Source of the DNA: Rhizophagus clarus
Lineage: Eukaryota; Glomeromycota; Glomeromycetes; Glomerales; Glomeraceae
Direction: 5' to 3'
Length of the DNA stretch: 64,000 bases
Assembly (NCBI GenBank): GCA_015698045.1
Contig: BLAL01000338.1
Location: 992,001 to 1,056,000 of the forward strand
Shown: piece after piece, positions 24,290 to 35,249 of the stretch
How positions within the stretch are numbered: the first letter of the stretch is position 1
How the letters are laid out: every line of letters starts with the position of its first letter
Notes under the pieces: generated by a model
Seen by the model: only the letters and a program-made list of their open reading frames with translations
The model's database searches: none
What the model was told of the DNA's origin: nothing
Program-made: the position numbers and the translations under genes

Positions 24290-25460
24290 TTACCTCATCG
24301 TTCTGATTGGTCGGTGACATATTAAGTTGACAACATTAAAAAATTTCTTTGAAAACTTACCAAAGAATCTGGATGGCTGAATTAAAGCTTTTCAAACCTA
24401 CAAAAAAATTTTAAAAGAATAAATAATCATGTTTCTAAATCATAAAAATAAAAAAGGTAAATTTCACCAAGAAACTTACTGTTTCCAAATTCCAATACCT
24501 TACTTTCCGGGACCTCTAAGAATAAAAGTAAAAAGAAACGTTAAAACGTTTCTAGTAAAAAGATTAAAAAAAAAAATGAAAATTTTCAAATTTAACTTCG
24601 AAACTTACCATTCAAAACCAAATTAAAACTGAAGAGGTTCTGCAGAAATAATAATATAGAAACGTTAGTGACGTTTCTTCAAAGAATAAACAGCACAAAA
24701 TATTTCGATGTTCATTATCCGAATATTCGATGCTGCAGTAAAGAGCCAGAAATAAAATTCAAAATTATTTTCTTTTAAGTTCTCAAAAACCAAACTTACC
24801 CGGATCCATAAATAATTAAAAGAAAAAATCTTAAGTACAAAAGGCCGAGGAACTAATTAAAAAAAATTAAGGTTCCGCAACAGAGCGTTGCGAAACTTAA
24901 CATTTGAACTTGCCGGAATTCAATTCCAGGTCCGTCTAACCGTCCAATTCCTACGTACAGAGATTGAGAATTTACACGTCAAAGGTTCTTTCTAGTCGTC
25001 TAAAAAAAAAAGAGTAAATCAAACGCTAGTAAAACGTTTTGATAAAAGAAATAAATTAAAAAAAAATTCCGGAATCTTACCGCAATTTACACGTCCAAGG
25101 TCCTGGTTGTCTGAAAAAAAAAAAAAATAAAATTGAAAAAACGTTTCAAAAAGGAAGTAATTTCAAAAATTTTTGAACTTCTTTATCAAAATTCTAACCT
25201 AGCTGTTTAAAAAGAAAGAAAACTCGGAAAGTTTCGCTAAAACAAACAAAATCAAAAATAAAATTTCGGATTCCTCTACCAAACTATTGTCCAAAGAGCC
25301 AGTTATCTAAAAAATAAAGATAGAAACGTATTTGGTGAATATTTCGTTAAAAGAATAATTCCAAAAAATTTTTTCTTTACCAAAATCTGTCAAAAGAGCT
25401 GAGAAAAAGGGAAAAGGACGAATAAAGAGGAAAAGGACCAGTGAAAAGGAAAAAGGGAAA
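24290..25460 (-). repeat. Tandem array of splice-like modules (array 1)
   Basis: Read on the minus strand this is a series of short blocks of about 30-45 bp, preceded by TTTTTTAG or TTTTCAG and followed by GTAAGTTT/GTAAGA. Examples are donors near 24356, 24606, 24797 and 25078, and acceptors before ACAACCAGGACCTTGGACGT (about 25110) and ACGACTAGAAAGAACC (about 25000). Between blocks lie 70-100 nt intron-like stretches containing an AAACGTTAGTGACGTTT-type motif whose minus strand reads CACTAAC. At the 25.4-kb end the minus strand is CT-rich. It is not a recognisable protein gene. Confidence 0.6.
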
Positions 25461-25471
25461 ATTTAATGATA

Positions 25472-25474
25472 CAC

Positions 25475-25517
<43 letters not shown>
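25472..25517. repeat. (ATT)n microsatellite
   Basis: About 15 perfect ATT units. Confidence 0.95.
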
Positions 25518-26508
25518 GCGAATTTTATACAGTTTTATTAATAAAGTTAAGAATAATGTAAACAAAATTTATTATTTGTACATTGAATAATAATGTAAGA
25601 TTGTCCATATTTAAAAATTATTATAATTACGTTAAATACTACAACGCAATATTATTTACATTACGTAGCCAATTGATAGGATTAAAAATATGTTATTATG
25701 TGACTTCATAAAAATGTAAAAAAACATATCAAATATAAAGGTTAATATTACAAATTATCACAAATTTTACTAATGAAAATACAATATAAACGAATTTCTT
25801 ATCTGAATGAGAATAAATACTGATAGTTAAAATCGCTAGTTATTATCATGGTATAAAAGAAAATCTACTTTATTTAAATTTCACAGCATTTAATACAAAA
25901 TTAATCAGTTATTTTAAGATTTGCCTTTAATTATAGCCAAACCCTTGTTCTTTACATTTAAGTTTATCAAATCTTGAAATGAAGTTATTGAAAACATCTA
26001 GAACTCTAATATTTTAAACAGAATATCATAAACAATAGCAAAATCAATACACCCACATCAGAAACAAAGATTGATATTTCTGATATAAAAGAACATAAGA
26101 AAGAAATTGAAAAAAACTCCATCAGAAACGAAAGGATTATACTTCACGTGATTTCTATAATAAATTGCGAATGTTGAAATCATGTGATACCGGATAAATC
26201 ACTTTATTCGGCACTTTGAAACCGAGCTACTCAAGGTAGCTGATCTTAGGCTCCTGAGATCAATCTACAGTCATAGTAGAAGTAAAACTTTTTTATTATA
26301 ATCCAGATCCACATGTTATCGCTAGTATGTTAATACAAAACTAATCTTAAGTAAAATAAACAGGCATATATAATGAAAAATTAATGTTAGGTAATATGAA
26401 GCTTCTTTATTGATTATAGAATCAGGATAATTTTGTATTAAATCATTTATATTAAAACCTTTTTGGTATTGAAGTTTGTCAATCTTATACAGTATATCCT
26501 ATTTATTC
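25518..26508. other. Intergenic with small hairpins
   Basis: No coding region. Inverted repeats include TCACGTGATTTC ... GAAATCATGTGA (about 26146-26191). Two adjacent hairpins follow: AGCTAC-tcaag-GTAGCT and TGATCT-taggctcctg-AGATCA (about 26225-26263). They could be a relic fold-back element; I cannot assign an RNA family. Confidence 0.4.
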
Positions 26509-27648
26509 TCACAGAGGTAATGAATGTGTTAAACATAAGAGATGCATGTCATCTATAGAACAAGATAGGACTTGCTCTAAGCCATAATTGCCTGGTGGCA
26601 ACATTAATCCACAGTGAGCTAATATTGGTGAAAGGTAGTTAGCGATACATTCATCATTGATGAGAATCAACCGAGGCATTTCTGCATTTGCTTTAAATTT
26701 GACCAATTGAAGTGTTTTTTTTGTTGTACCAACGCATAAGTTCTGGTTCATTAAAAATATGATCACCATATCAAAGTCTGAATGTCTATCCTGCATAAAT
26801 ATTGCCGATTGTTTTCCATTGGGAAAACCCAAGTACCCAACGATGGTCAATCATTGATACATTCGTCTCAGCACAATAGAAAATAGCCATTTCAAGAGAG
26901 CATGTAATATCATCGTTGCGAATTCTGCAACGTCCATTGTTTCTACAAGTAACATATTCTTCTCAACAAAGACATTTAAGTGGCGCAATGACACTTGACA
27001 TTTAAGAAGATCTGCGTCATTTTCTGAACTGCGAAAAATGCCAGACAGATACCAACTCTTCTGCTTCTCAATTGTAAGACAAATTTTCAAATCGTTGATT
27101 TCCTCCAGATCGTTGGTATTAGTAAGCTGTTTTTTATAAAACTGAATTTGTGTATTTTTAACATTGATCAAAGCCTCAATAAGTGCTCTTTGATAGTATC
27201 TATGAAGACATTCAAAATCTTGCCACCGTCAAGAGTGATTAATTGTTGGGATAAGGAGAAGTTCATCTGGAAAAATGGATTAGGTAGGAGCATTTGATTG
27301 AGAATCTTCAACAACATAAATGATATAATAATTATAAATTCGACATCGGGATAATTTTCTGGATTAGCAAGAAAGATTAATCCATCCTGCTCAATGTCTC
27401 TAATTAAAGTTTTACAAGGTAACAGAAAATTTTACATAACAATTTGTCGAGTAAAGCCCAATTGAGATTATGATGGTACGGATGTCCTTGTGACTTTTCC
27501 AGTAGCCTGGATTATTTGGGACAACTTTAATAGATTGTGCCATCATTTTATAATGTAGGTTATGTTCCCAGTTGGTTTGTGATGTAATAAACTTAGGACT
27601 TAAAAAGTGATTAAGGAACTTTGGAACAAACATCACCGATGATGCCAT
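26509..27648 (-). pseudogene. Unidentified decayed gene
   Basis: Minus-strand coding sequence starts at ATG 27648 (MASSVMFVPKFLNHFLSPKF). It continues in a second frame at about 27410-27180 (LIRDIEQDGLIFLANPENYP, then LLKILNQMLLPNP) and in a third at 27171-26509 (KSWYLSGIFRSSENDADLLK, then ILINDECIANYLSPILAHCG). Composition is good throughout, but at least two frame changes and a stop near 26850 are needed, some of which may be unseen introns. Around 26870-26960 another frame also reads well (RNDDITCSLEMAIFYCAETN), so the true frame there is uncertain. I recognise no family. Confidence 0.5.
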
Positions 27649-27649
27649 T

Positions 27650-28440
27650 TAAAGGAAGGGATCAAAGAATTTTTGTTTTTATGCAGATATATTAAAAAAT
27701 TATCATTTTTTATTGTTATTAATCTAAAAAGGTATTTATTGATGATTTAAAAATATAAAAATAGTTAGATTTCATAAGGATAAAGAATATAAATATGGTA
27801 ATGTTGATAATGTGATGCATTTGATTTGAAAATTACTAAAAAAAAAATAATACATGATGTTGATCATGATAGTAGTGATTTCACCTGTACGTGCATTATT
27901 AATTTACACTTTATTAGACTCGATGAGATATTTGGTCCATGATGTAAGAATATAAATATAAATATATTAAAAAATATATTGCGTCACTTTATCCATCTGG
28001 TAATCAAGAAAAAAGATTTTTAGAATTTTCATCGGGCTTTGCTGCATGACTAATAATAAAGCTGCATTAATAACACCGAAAATTAATTATGTTTACAACA
28101 ATACCAAAAACATTCAAAATGACAAAATTAGAAATGAAAATATATGTAATGGAGTATATCAATAAGATACGACAAATAAATTTTGTATTATTATATATAC
28201 ATAAAAAATTATTTTATATTTTATCCATACATAAGAAGAGACGATAAAAAGAATTCTTTTTTTCAAAGTCGCATTCTGAGACTAAAGGATGTGACAATAT
28301 GCTAACTAACCTATCTAAACACCCTAACAGGCTAACCCTAATCCTAATATCTTAACCCGAAATTTATGTTTTTATAGGAATAAAGAGTTTTCTGTAAAAC
28401 GGAATTTTTGGGATTTTCTTAACACAATACAACTAATAGA
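27650..28440. other. AT-rich intergenic
   Basis: No gene seen. A short ACCCTAAC...CCCTAATCCTAA stretch at about 28319-28350 is telomere-like but too short and irregular to call. Confidence 0.4.
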
Positions 28441-28444
28441 TTTG

Positions 28445-28849
28445 TTATTCAGATTTAGTTTGATTTTCTTGAAGAACCAATAATCTAATTTCTTCATCCC
28501 TTTGCTTAACATCATCTATAATCCTCGCCATTTCTCTATAAGCTTTGCTCCTTAATAAGTAAACATTAAGTGGATTTGTATCGGGATATCTAGAATTAGT
28601 CATTATTTCCACTTTTTCATCTTCAAATCTATATTCAATCAGAGAAAAAGCATAGCCAAGACCAATCGTTGCCTTGGAATGATACATAAACGTTGCATAG
28701 TTTTTACTTAGGGTAGTGGAAAAAAATACTTTCTCAACCACATCAACTATACCAGTCTTAAACACCAAGGAGAGGCCATAATCCTCAAATGCTTTTTGTA
28801 TACGTTCTCTTTGTGGTAATGACAATTCTTGACATGTTGTTTTTGTCAT
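28445..28849 (-). CDS. Hypothetical protein, 134 aa, intact single exon
   Basis: An open frame from ATG 28849 (context AATATGACAAAA) to the stop at 28445. The product is soluble and mixed alpha/beta, with no signal peptide or membrane segment. It has a charged, helix-prone C-terminus (AYREMARIIDDVKQRDEEIR) and a central beta-like stretch (IGLGYAFSLIEYRFEDEKVE). A TATAAAAG box lies 90 bp upstream. Codon use and A+T are more gene-like than the neighbourhood. I do not recognise the family, and it has no visible operonic or paralogous partner here. Confidence 0.65.
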   Translation of the reverse strand: MTKTTCQELSLPQRERIQKAFEDYGLSLVFKTGIVDVVEKVFFSTTLSKNYATFMYHSKATIGLGYAFSLIEYRFEDEKVEIMTNSRYPDTNPLNVYLLRSKAYREMARIIDDVKQRDEEIRLLVLQENQTKSE

Positions 28850-28939
28850 ATTTATTTAATTTAATTGTTTTGTATTTGTATATTTTTAATTATTTTTAAT
28901 GAATATAAACTACACAAGGATTAGGGAGAATTAGTCCTC

Positions 28940-28947
28940 TTTTATAG
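28940..28947 (-). promoter_or_regulatory. TATA box for the 134-aa protein
   Basis: TATAAAAG on the minus strand, about 90 bp upstream of ATG 28849, followed by an A-rich leader. Confidence 0.5.
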
Positions 28948-28989
28948 AAAACAGTCGTCTACTTGTGTCGTTCTATTGGTGGTCGGCTC

Positions 28990-29780
28990 TTATATAATAA
29001 AAAAAATACAATTTATGGAATGTAGAGAAAACATTGGTGATATTGCACATATATTTACTAAAAAAAGAATGCGTTTAAAACCATTTAGAAAATGGGAACA
29101 ATTTTGAGAAAAATGTGGCGAAAACTCTTTTATAATTACATAATAAGAAACTGTTCGTATAATAAAATGGTATTCATGCGTCATATATCACGGAATTTAC
29201 CGAATTATTTTCATTTTCGTGAATGGATCCGTAAAAGGCTCATTTTTACGGAGTTTTTAGTGAAATAACGGATTATATTTTTTATAGGGTATCGACATCT
29301 GAATAGGATTACCGAATCCAATAGATTTTAGATTTAGATTATTAGTGCATGCAGATCCAACCAAAAAAGAAATATTAAAAGACGAGTATTACAATACACA
29401 AGAAAACTTTTTTATTACTGATCCTGCTTGTGTAATACTCACCTGCTGCAGCTACTGCGTAGATCTGCTGCGACATAGGAATACCGCCTTTCTTTATATT
29501 ATTACCAAAAGAATCATTGTAACTGTTGTATCTACATTACAATGAAATGGTATTACATATTAACTTGCATGCATAAATTATAAAATCCGATAAATTCATA
29601 TTTTGATATAATAAAATTTTTTTAAAACTAGAATTTGTTCATAATTTTTTTTTTAAAAATATGCAATTATTTCTAAAAAAAAAAAAAAAATATTATTTTT
29701 TTTATCAAATGTCTTTTATTGATTAATATTATGTAATTAATTGTAAAAATTATTATATATTTCTGACTAGTACAAAATTT
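28990..29780. other. Intergenic; one weak coding scrap
   Basis: 29345-29545 (plus, 66 codons, HADPTKKEILKDEYYNTQEN) reads protein-like at its start and may be an exon remnant. A perfect 8-bp stem CCGTAAAA/TTTTACGG lies at about 29229-29250, within the block shared with 2515-2580. Confidence 0.3.
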
Positions 29781-29789
29781 GCTAAGCAG

Positions 29790-29885
29790 ACTTGTCGCCC
29801 ATATCCAAAAAAGGAACTTATAACAATAAATGATCGGCAAGTGCATTGTTACAACTTTCTTTTTTTGGGGAAATGGGCGACAAGT
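29790..29885. mobile_element. 96-bp MITE-like inverted repeat
   Basis: ACTTGTCGCCCAT (29790-29802) pairs perfectly with ATGGGCGACAAGT (29873-29885). The match continues imperfectly for about 15 more bases through the A-run/T-run. No clear target duplication. Probably a miniature TIR element. Confidence 0.6.
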
Positions 29886-29923
29886 ATAATGAAAGGTTCC
29901 CCGACTAAAGCACATGAAATTGA

Positions 29924-31140
29924 TTGATCTACAGTTTGTTTCTTGAATTATCTTTTAATCATTCATCGGACACTGCGCTTAATGAGATTATTAGATGTTT
30001 CCACTTAAACATAAATGTGTTAGTTTACGTATCCCAAATTTCCTGTTTTCCAAATGGAGTCGTGATTTTTTTTATGACATCATCAGAAAACGAGAAACAA
30101 AAAGAATCTTTCTTATTAATAATCATAAGAGACAATGAATGACACTAAAAAAGGTAATTATCTCTTTGAATGAATTGATGTGTCATTTCCATTATTTACC
30201 CTAGGAAAGAAAACATTCCAGCAAATAAAGTATGTACTGTAGGACCTGGATTATTTGTTTGCTACTATCCTTTAAATTTTATTTTTCACATTCGTAGTAT
30301 CTGTTCTCTTGTTCAATGTTTTATTTCACGGAAACAGTTTAAGGGTTATAATTTTCATGGTCTGATATATCATTTAAACTTATTACAAAATACACAACAG
30401 ATACTTCGAAGACGTAAAGATGAAATTACAAACACTCATTGCTATTCCAAGTCAAATTTTAACAGAAAATAGTTAAGGGATATAGTTTAGGAGTAATTTT
30501 CTGAAGAAGTCTCTCGTAAATAAAGAATATTTTAGAAGACATTCTTTACTATCAATGTATATTTTTTTGACAGTATATTACTTATAATATTATCATGAAT
30601 GTTGACATAATATCATGCATGACAATATGGTTATTGACATGGTATTTGACATGGTGGACTCGTAACATTAATGTTGTATTTAATTGGATAATTGTCATAA
30701 TTATTGAATTTTTTATTTTAAATTAAATTAATTAATTAGTTATTTAATTTGTATGTTGATATAGCTTGTCAAAATTTATATTAATTTAATTATATAATTT
30801 ATTAAGCATGTCAAATATTATTACAATATTCATATTTAAATTTACATCAAACAAAATTACATAAAGTATTACATAAAGCATTACACTAAGCTAAATACTG
30901 TAATATTCATTATTGGTCAGTCTATTAGGATCATGCTGATTTTAACGACTGATATTTTTTGTTAATGGCTAAATAATTAACGACTTAATATCAGATTTTT
31001 ACAATTAAACAACCAAATATCAGATATTTTGACAATCAGATAATCTAATTATACTTTATGTACAGTAAATATAGTAATAGCATGATCTTTTCTGACTGAC
31101 ACAATAACTATTATTTATCGTATGACCACAATTTTTAAAA
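29924..31140. other. AT-rich intergenic
   Basis: The frame at 29924-30142 is of low confidence and hydrophobic. Otherwise there are AATTAATTAA-rich stretches and no recognisable gene. Confidence 0.35.
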
Positions 31141-31145
31141 ATCAC

Positions 31146-31740
31146 AGATCACGTGATTTTTTGATATGCGCTGAAAGTTAAGTTTACTTTTCTTTCTTTT
31201 TTCGCCTCTCCTTTCCTTTTTCCTTTTTCATTCCTTTCCCTTTTATTTTTTCGTACCTTCGTCCTTCCCTTTCTTTCTTTATGCTTCCCTCCTTTTATTT
31301 TTTCGCCTCTTCTCCTTTCCTTTTATTTTTTCATCCTCATTCTTTCCTTTCATTCTTCGTCCCTCCTACTTTTTTTTAGGCTTGACCCTTATAATTTCGA
31401 TCAGTAGGATAAGATGAATCTTTTTCCTTCTTTCATTTCATTTCTTTACTCTTTCTATTTTTATTTTTATTGTTTGTTTCTTTCTTTTTTTAATCTTTCT
31501 ATTCGGGATGGTCTAGTTTTTCATTCATTTTTTTTTCTCTTGTGTTTTCTTTATCTTTTACTAATTTATTTTTCTACTTCCCTTTCTTTTTGTCTTCCTC
31601 CTTTTTTTCTGTTTCCCTTGTTCTTTTTTCAAGTCCGGTTCATTTATTTCACTGACAATCATTTTACCAACAATCATCTTACATGTTTCACCGACTAGGT
31701 CACTTCACCGACAGGTTGTTTAACCGACGCAAAAAATTTT
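31146..31740 (+). repeat. Polypyrimidine tract with E-box at one end
   Basis: TCACGTGATTTTTT at about 31148 is followed by about 450 bp of CCTTTCCTTTTTC-type sequence (31185-31630), then several CACCGAC/AACCGAC words (31650-31725). The combination of TCACGTGA and a CT tract is the same as in elements A-D, so this may be the remnant of a related element. I could not find a matching terminal repeat. The 94-codon frame inside is an artefact. Confidence 0.5.
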
Positions 31741-32009
31741 TATTTATAAATTTATTTTTCAATTTATTTCTATATCTATTGATATATTTATTGATATATT
31801 TATTGATATTGCAACAAATAAACAAGAACATAAGAGTAGCTATCCAAGAGTTATTAAAATAAAAAAAGATAAATTTGTAATGCTGTCATGTAGACTAACA
31901 CAAACTGTATAGGAATAAAGTAACATATAATGCAAGTGCTAAAATGTAATACCAATAAATATACCACACTTTCGAAAATTATTTAGAAAGAGAGATTATG
32001 GGCAATGCC

Positions 32010-32475
32010 TCATAAAAAATCCATAAGTTCTCTATTATCACGATCACTATATACTGTTTGTATACACTCTTCTCGTTCATGATCTTTTTTTCTTTGTAAA
32101 GACTGTGGTCCAACTTGCAAAATTGATTCAATACTAAGTTGTAATTGGTTTTGCTCTTTTTGTATCTCACCTAAGATTTTATACACGCCTACATGTGCAT
32201 GACCTACTAATGTCTCCCATCTTCTATGCCAGACTTCAACATTATTCTGAGTTCTAGGAAAAGTAAGCTCAATGTTATTAGTGACTGACCAAAGTGAAGA
32301 TGGAAATAATGGATCAGTTCGTATCACATTTCCTTTCTTGTTGTATGCTTTACTTTACCACGGATGTAGTAATTTTCAAAGCATTCCATAATTCTGTTAG
32401 CTTCCTCTGGCATGATGGTTCTTAATTCATCAAAAGCTGCAGAGATTTCATCATGTGGTAAAAAAGCTAATATAG
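32010..32475 (-). pseudogene. MULE transposase C-terminal fragment
   Basis: The upstream part, about 32475-32330 on the minus strand, reads ILAFLPHDEISAAFDELRTI and EEANRIMECFENYYIRGK. After a frame change at about 32328 it continues RTDPLFPSSLWSVTNNIE and RTQNNVEVWHRRWETLVGRA-like sequence (here LVGHAHVGVYKI), with a charged tail to about 32010. This is the C-terminus typical of FLYWCH/MULE transposase proteins, which are common in Rhizophagus. The DDE core and zinc finger are absent. A LINE-type tail is inserted at its upstream end. Confidence 0.7.
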
Positions 32476-32673
32476 TCTTTACTTTTTTTTTTAACTAATC
32501 TCTTTATTGAACGCAAATAACGGCTCAATCACATGACCAGAATACGCTACCTAAAAACTAAACTACTACTACCTATACGTATCAAAGATAAATAATAGTA
32601 AAAATTACATGGCAGAAAATGATCTCACTGATCAAACTAGCATTACTCGAACTTTTTGCGACAATATAGTCTT
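32469..32673 (-). mobile_element. Retroposed tail (LINE-type) with 11-bp TSD
   Basis: Direct repeats AATATAGTCTT (32469-32479 and 32663-32673) bracket a 183-bp insert. On the minus strand it ends GTTCAATAAAGAGATTAGTT followed by a poly(A) run. A-tail, AATAAA signal and target duplication point to a 5'-truncated LINE. It landed in the MULE transposase fragment, so it is the younger of the two. Confidence 0.8.
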
Positions 32674-32689
32674 CTTTTAATAAAAGTAT

Positions 32690-33300
32690 TAATATCATTT
32701 TTGTTAAAAATGGTTAATAAATAAATGATTAGTACCATTTTTTTTTATTAAAAATGATTAATAAAAAACAATTAACATCGTTTTTTGTTAAAAATGATTT
32801 TAATAAATATCTTTGTGTTTTTTTTTTTTCATTAAAATAATTTTTAAAAAAAAAAACATTTAACCCGTTTTTTTATTACTAGAAAACTACAAAAAAAAAA
32901 TATTAAAGAAGCAATTCAATTTCGTTTTTTTTATTACTAGAAAACTACAAAAAAAATATTAAAGAAGCAATTCAATTTTTGTTACATTTAATTAAAAACA
33001 TTTTTATAATTATCATATTTTTTTAGCCAGTTTATTTATTAAATCGGGTAATTAAAAAAAATTAATTAATTTTTACTGGCTTATTCTGAAAATAATTAAA
33101 TAATTGGATTAATAATTTATTTTTTTTTTTTCAAGTATGTATTCAGTTTAAAAACTGCTAAAAAAATTATTTTTTTTTTTTTTTTTTTGATTATTCTGTT
33201 TATTAATAAACTAATTTTAATATTCAGTTTAATAATAAACTGCTAAAAAAAAAAAAAATTAAATTATCGTGCTCCGCTGTATGATGATGATGATTTGTAA
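32690..33300. repeat. AT-rich simple and direct repeats
   Basis: Contains AAAATGATTAATAAA-type repeats and a 59-bp direct repeat in two copies (about 32870-32928 and 32929-32985, ATTACTAGAAAACTACAAAA then TATTAAAGAAGCAATTCAA). Long A and T runs follow, and repeated CAGTTTAATAATAAACTGC wording. Confidence 0.7.
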
Positions 33301-33379
33301 TTTAATTATTTTTTATGCGTAAGTTTAATAATTACAATAAACTTTATTTAAGCTATATACAATACATGTGTTGTAATTA

Positions 33380-33590
33380 TTAATTATGGCTATTAAGATC
33401 ATTATTATTGAAAATAACAACAGAATTGATAAAAACTTTATCAGCTGTTAATTTCGAAACCAATTCTTCCAAATTTTGACTTTTATTCTCTTGAATTTCA
33501 TTCAAATCTCTCAATGGCTTTCTTGTAGCTTCAATATTACTGTTTGTTAAATTAATAACTTTACGATTATCTAGAAAAGGTTTAATTTTG
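33380..33590 (-). CDS. Probable terminal exon of an unidentified gene
   Basis: On the minus strand an open stretch of about 69 codons begins right after an AATCAATTTAG acceptor (33591-33592) and ends at TAA 33380-33382. It includes KPFLDNRKVINLTNSNIEAT and LRDLNEIQENKSQNLEELV, charged and helix-prone. There is no in-frame ATG, which fits a last exon. Upstream exons were not found, so it may be a remnant. Confidence 0.4.
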
Positions 33591-33816
33591 CTAAATTGAT
33601 TATTAAAAAAATATAATAAAATTTTTTAGAATATTATCATTAAGCAGTGATTTTGCAATAACGAAATTGTTTGTGGATAAAGTGTAAAAAATGTTAGAAG
33701 ATAGAGAGAAATAAAATTGGATAAAGAAAAAAAAGATGATAAAAACTAGTTTATTATAGCTTAATTTGAGTTTATTAATAGTTTAACGAATCATCATAAT
33801 GTCACACGATAATATC

Positions 33817-33966
33817 ATTATTGTGCTTGCGTTGATAAATATACAATTATTAACCAATGCTGCATTCTGATTGGACAGATTTGGCCACTACGTGGCCAAA
33901 TCCTTACCAATCATCTGCTAGCATTGGTTAATAATTGTGATATTAATCGCTACAAGCACTATAATT
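33817..33966. mobile_element. 150-bp fold-back MITE
   Basis: Nearly its whole length is one imperfect palindrome. The left arm ACAATTATTAACCAATGCT pairs with AGCATTGGTTAATAATTGT, the ends are TTGTGCTTG/CAAGCACTA, and the centre is TTTGGCCACTACGTGGCCAAA. No coding. Target duplication not resolved. Confidence 0.75.
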
Positions 33967-34037
33967 ATAAATTATTAATTATTTCAGTCTAATAAGCCGA
34001 TAAAAAATTATTGTTTTTTTTTTAATAATCCGGTTTG

Positions 34038-34297
34038 CAGCTATTTGCAAAAAGAATGGACCACGCAATTCGTTTTTGACTACGTATGAAATTTTTCATA
34101 CACAGTCATACACATGGTAATATCTGCCTGGACTGTCAAATTCATTTTTGAATCTTCCCATATGCAGCAATCTGCAGTTATATGCACAACAGTTTTATCA
34201 ACTTACTATACACTTAATCTGCGTATGAATGCGTACGAAAAATTTTATACGCAGTCAAAAACGAATTGCGTGATCCACTCTTTTTGCAAATAGCTGT
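34038..34297. mobile_element. 260-bp MITE with ~65-bp TIRs
   Basis: The left end CAGCTATTTGCAAAAAGA... and the right end ...TCTTTTTGCAAATAGCTG are inverted copies. They extend through CACGCAATTCGTTTTTGAC and its complement, with a few mismatches. The centre is unrelated and non-coding. A second, unrelated fold-back element lies 70 bp away. Confidence 0.75.
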
Positions 34298-34299
34298 AA

Positions 34300-35149
34300 T
34301 AAACTGTTAAAAAATAATTGTCCGGAGCGAAGCGAAGTGACTATATATGTTTATGAACGTAATGACATATGAGGGTCACATGAAGTCCGGTTGTCCGCGT
34401 CATTGAAATTTGTGCTACATTGATAAATAACGATAAACAATAAATTTGCGATACATCATAATATTGATAAAAAGATAATAAATGTTAAAATTTTGTAGAA
34501 AAAATTTTTTTCGCTCTGGACTCACAACAGTCTCCGTTTCCTAGTTTTTAAGTATATTTTTGGTTTAAAAACTAACCAAATGACTAATAATTTTAATAAA
34601 TCATTAAAAATATCAATAGATTAATTTTTTCATTGTTTGGTTTAAAAAAACCATTAAAATAAATATAGATAGAAATCAGTTCTATACTATTAAATGCAAA
34701 TGTCATTTTAAAATGTACTGCAAAAGTGATTACACAAATTTTACGTCGCATCATGCAACTTTTAAATATCTTTATATCATAATATATACAAAAATAACAT
34801 CTTAATAATTTATTCAATCTCATGCCTGCAATCATCTTATTGGCTAACAACAAGACAATATCATAGGGGACAAAGTCCTCTAAAATAAAACGCATATTCT
34901 AGTTACTAAGATAAGATTTGCAAAATGATCAGCGCTGGCAATATTATAATCGAACACATGGAACGTGGCTATGCATTTTTATCGAAAATCTCAACTTTTC
35001 AAAGCCTTCTAAACCATTAATGACGTGTCATTATTTTCGTAGCCTAAGCGTCGATAATTACTTTTGAATGAGAGAGTTATTTTTTTTAAGAATCCAGACT
35101 TACAGTATATGGTCTGAGCCTCGTTAAGCCTCTGTACAGAATTTGTATG
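34300..35149. other. Intergenic upstream of the secreted-protein gene
   Basis: The 100-codon minus-strand frame at 34593-34895 begins with plausible residues (RFILEDFVPYDIVLLLANKM) but soon becomes AT-driven, so I do not call it. TAATGACGTGTCATTA at about 35018-35033 is a near-palindrome with CRE-like TGACG, about 220 bp upstream of the ATG. Confidence 0.3.
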
Positions 35150-35157
35150 TATAAATA
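35150..35157 (+). promoter_or_regulatory. TATA box of the secreted-protein gene
   Basis: TATAAATA, 93 bp upstream of ATG 35250. Confidence 0.55.
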
Positions 35158-35249
35158 CTCCTTGACCCTGTTCTTTGAAACTGCACTGTTTGAAAACAGA
35201 GAAATTTTCAACTCTAAACAAAAATAAAAAAGAAATAAAAATAGTGAAA

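Noticed and set aside
26220-26265. tRNA or structured RNA gene
   Set aside because: Two small hairpins lie side by side but there is no cloverleaf, B-box or known consensus.
28319-28350. Interstitial telomere repeat
   Set aside because: Only two or three irregular CCCTAA-like units, compatible with chance.
34593-34895. 100-codon minus-strand gene
   Set aside because: Only the first 30 codons look protein-like. The rest follows local base composition and there is no homology I recognise.
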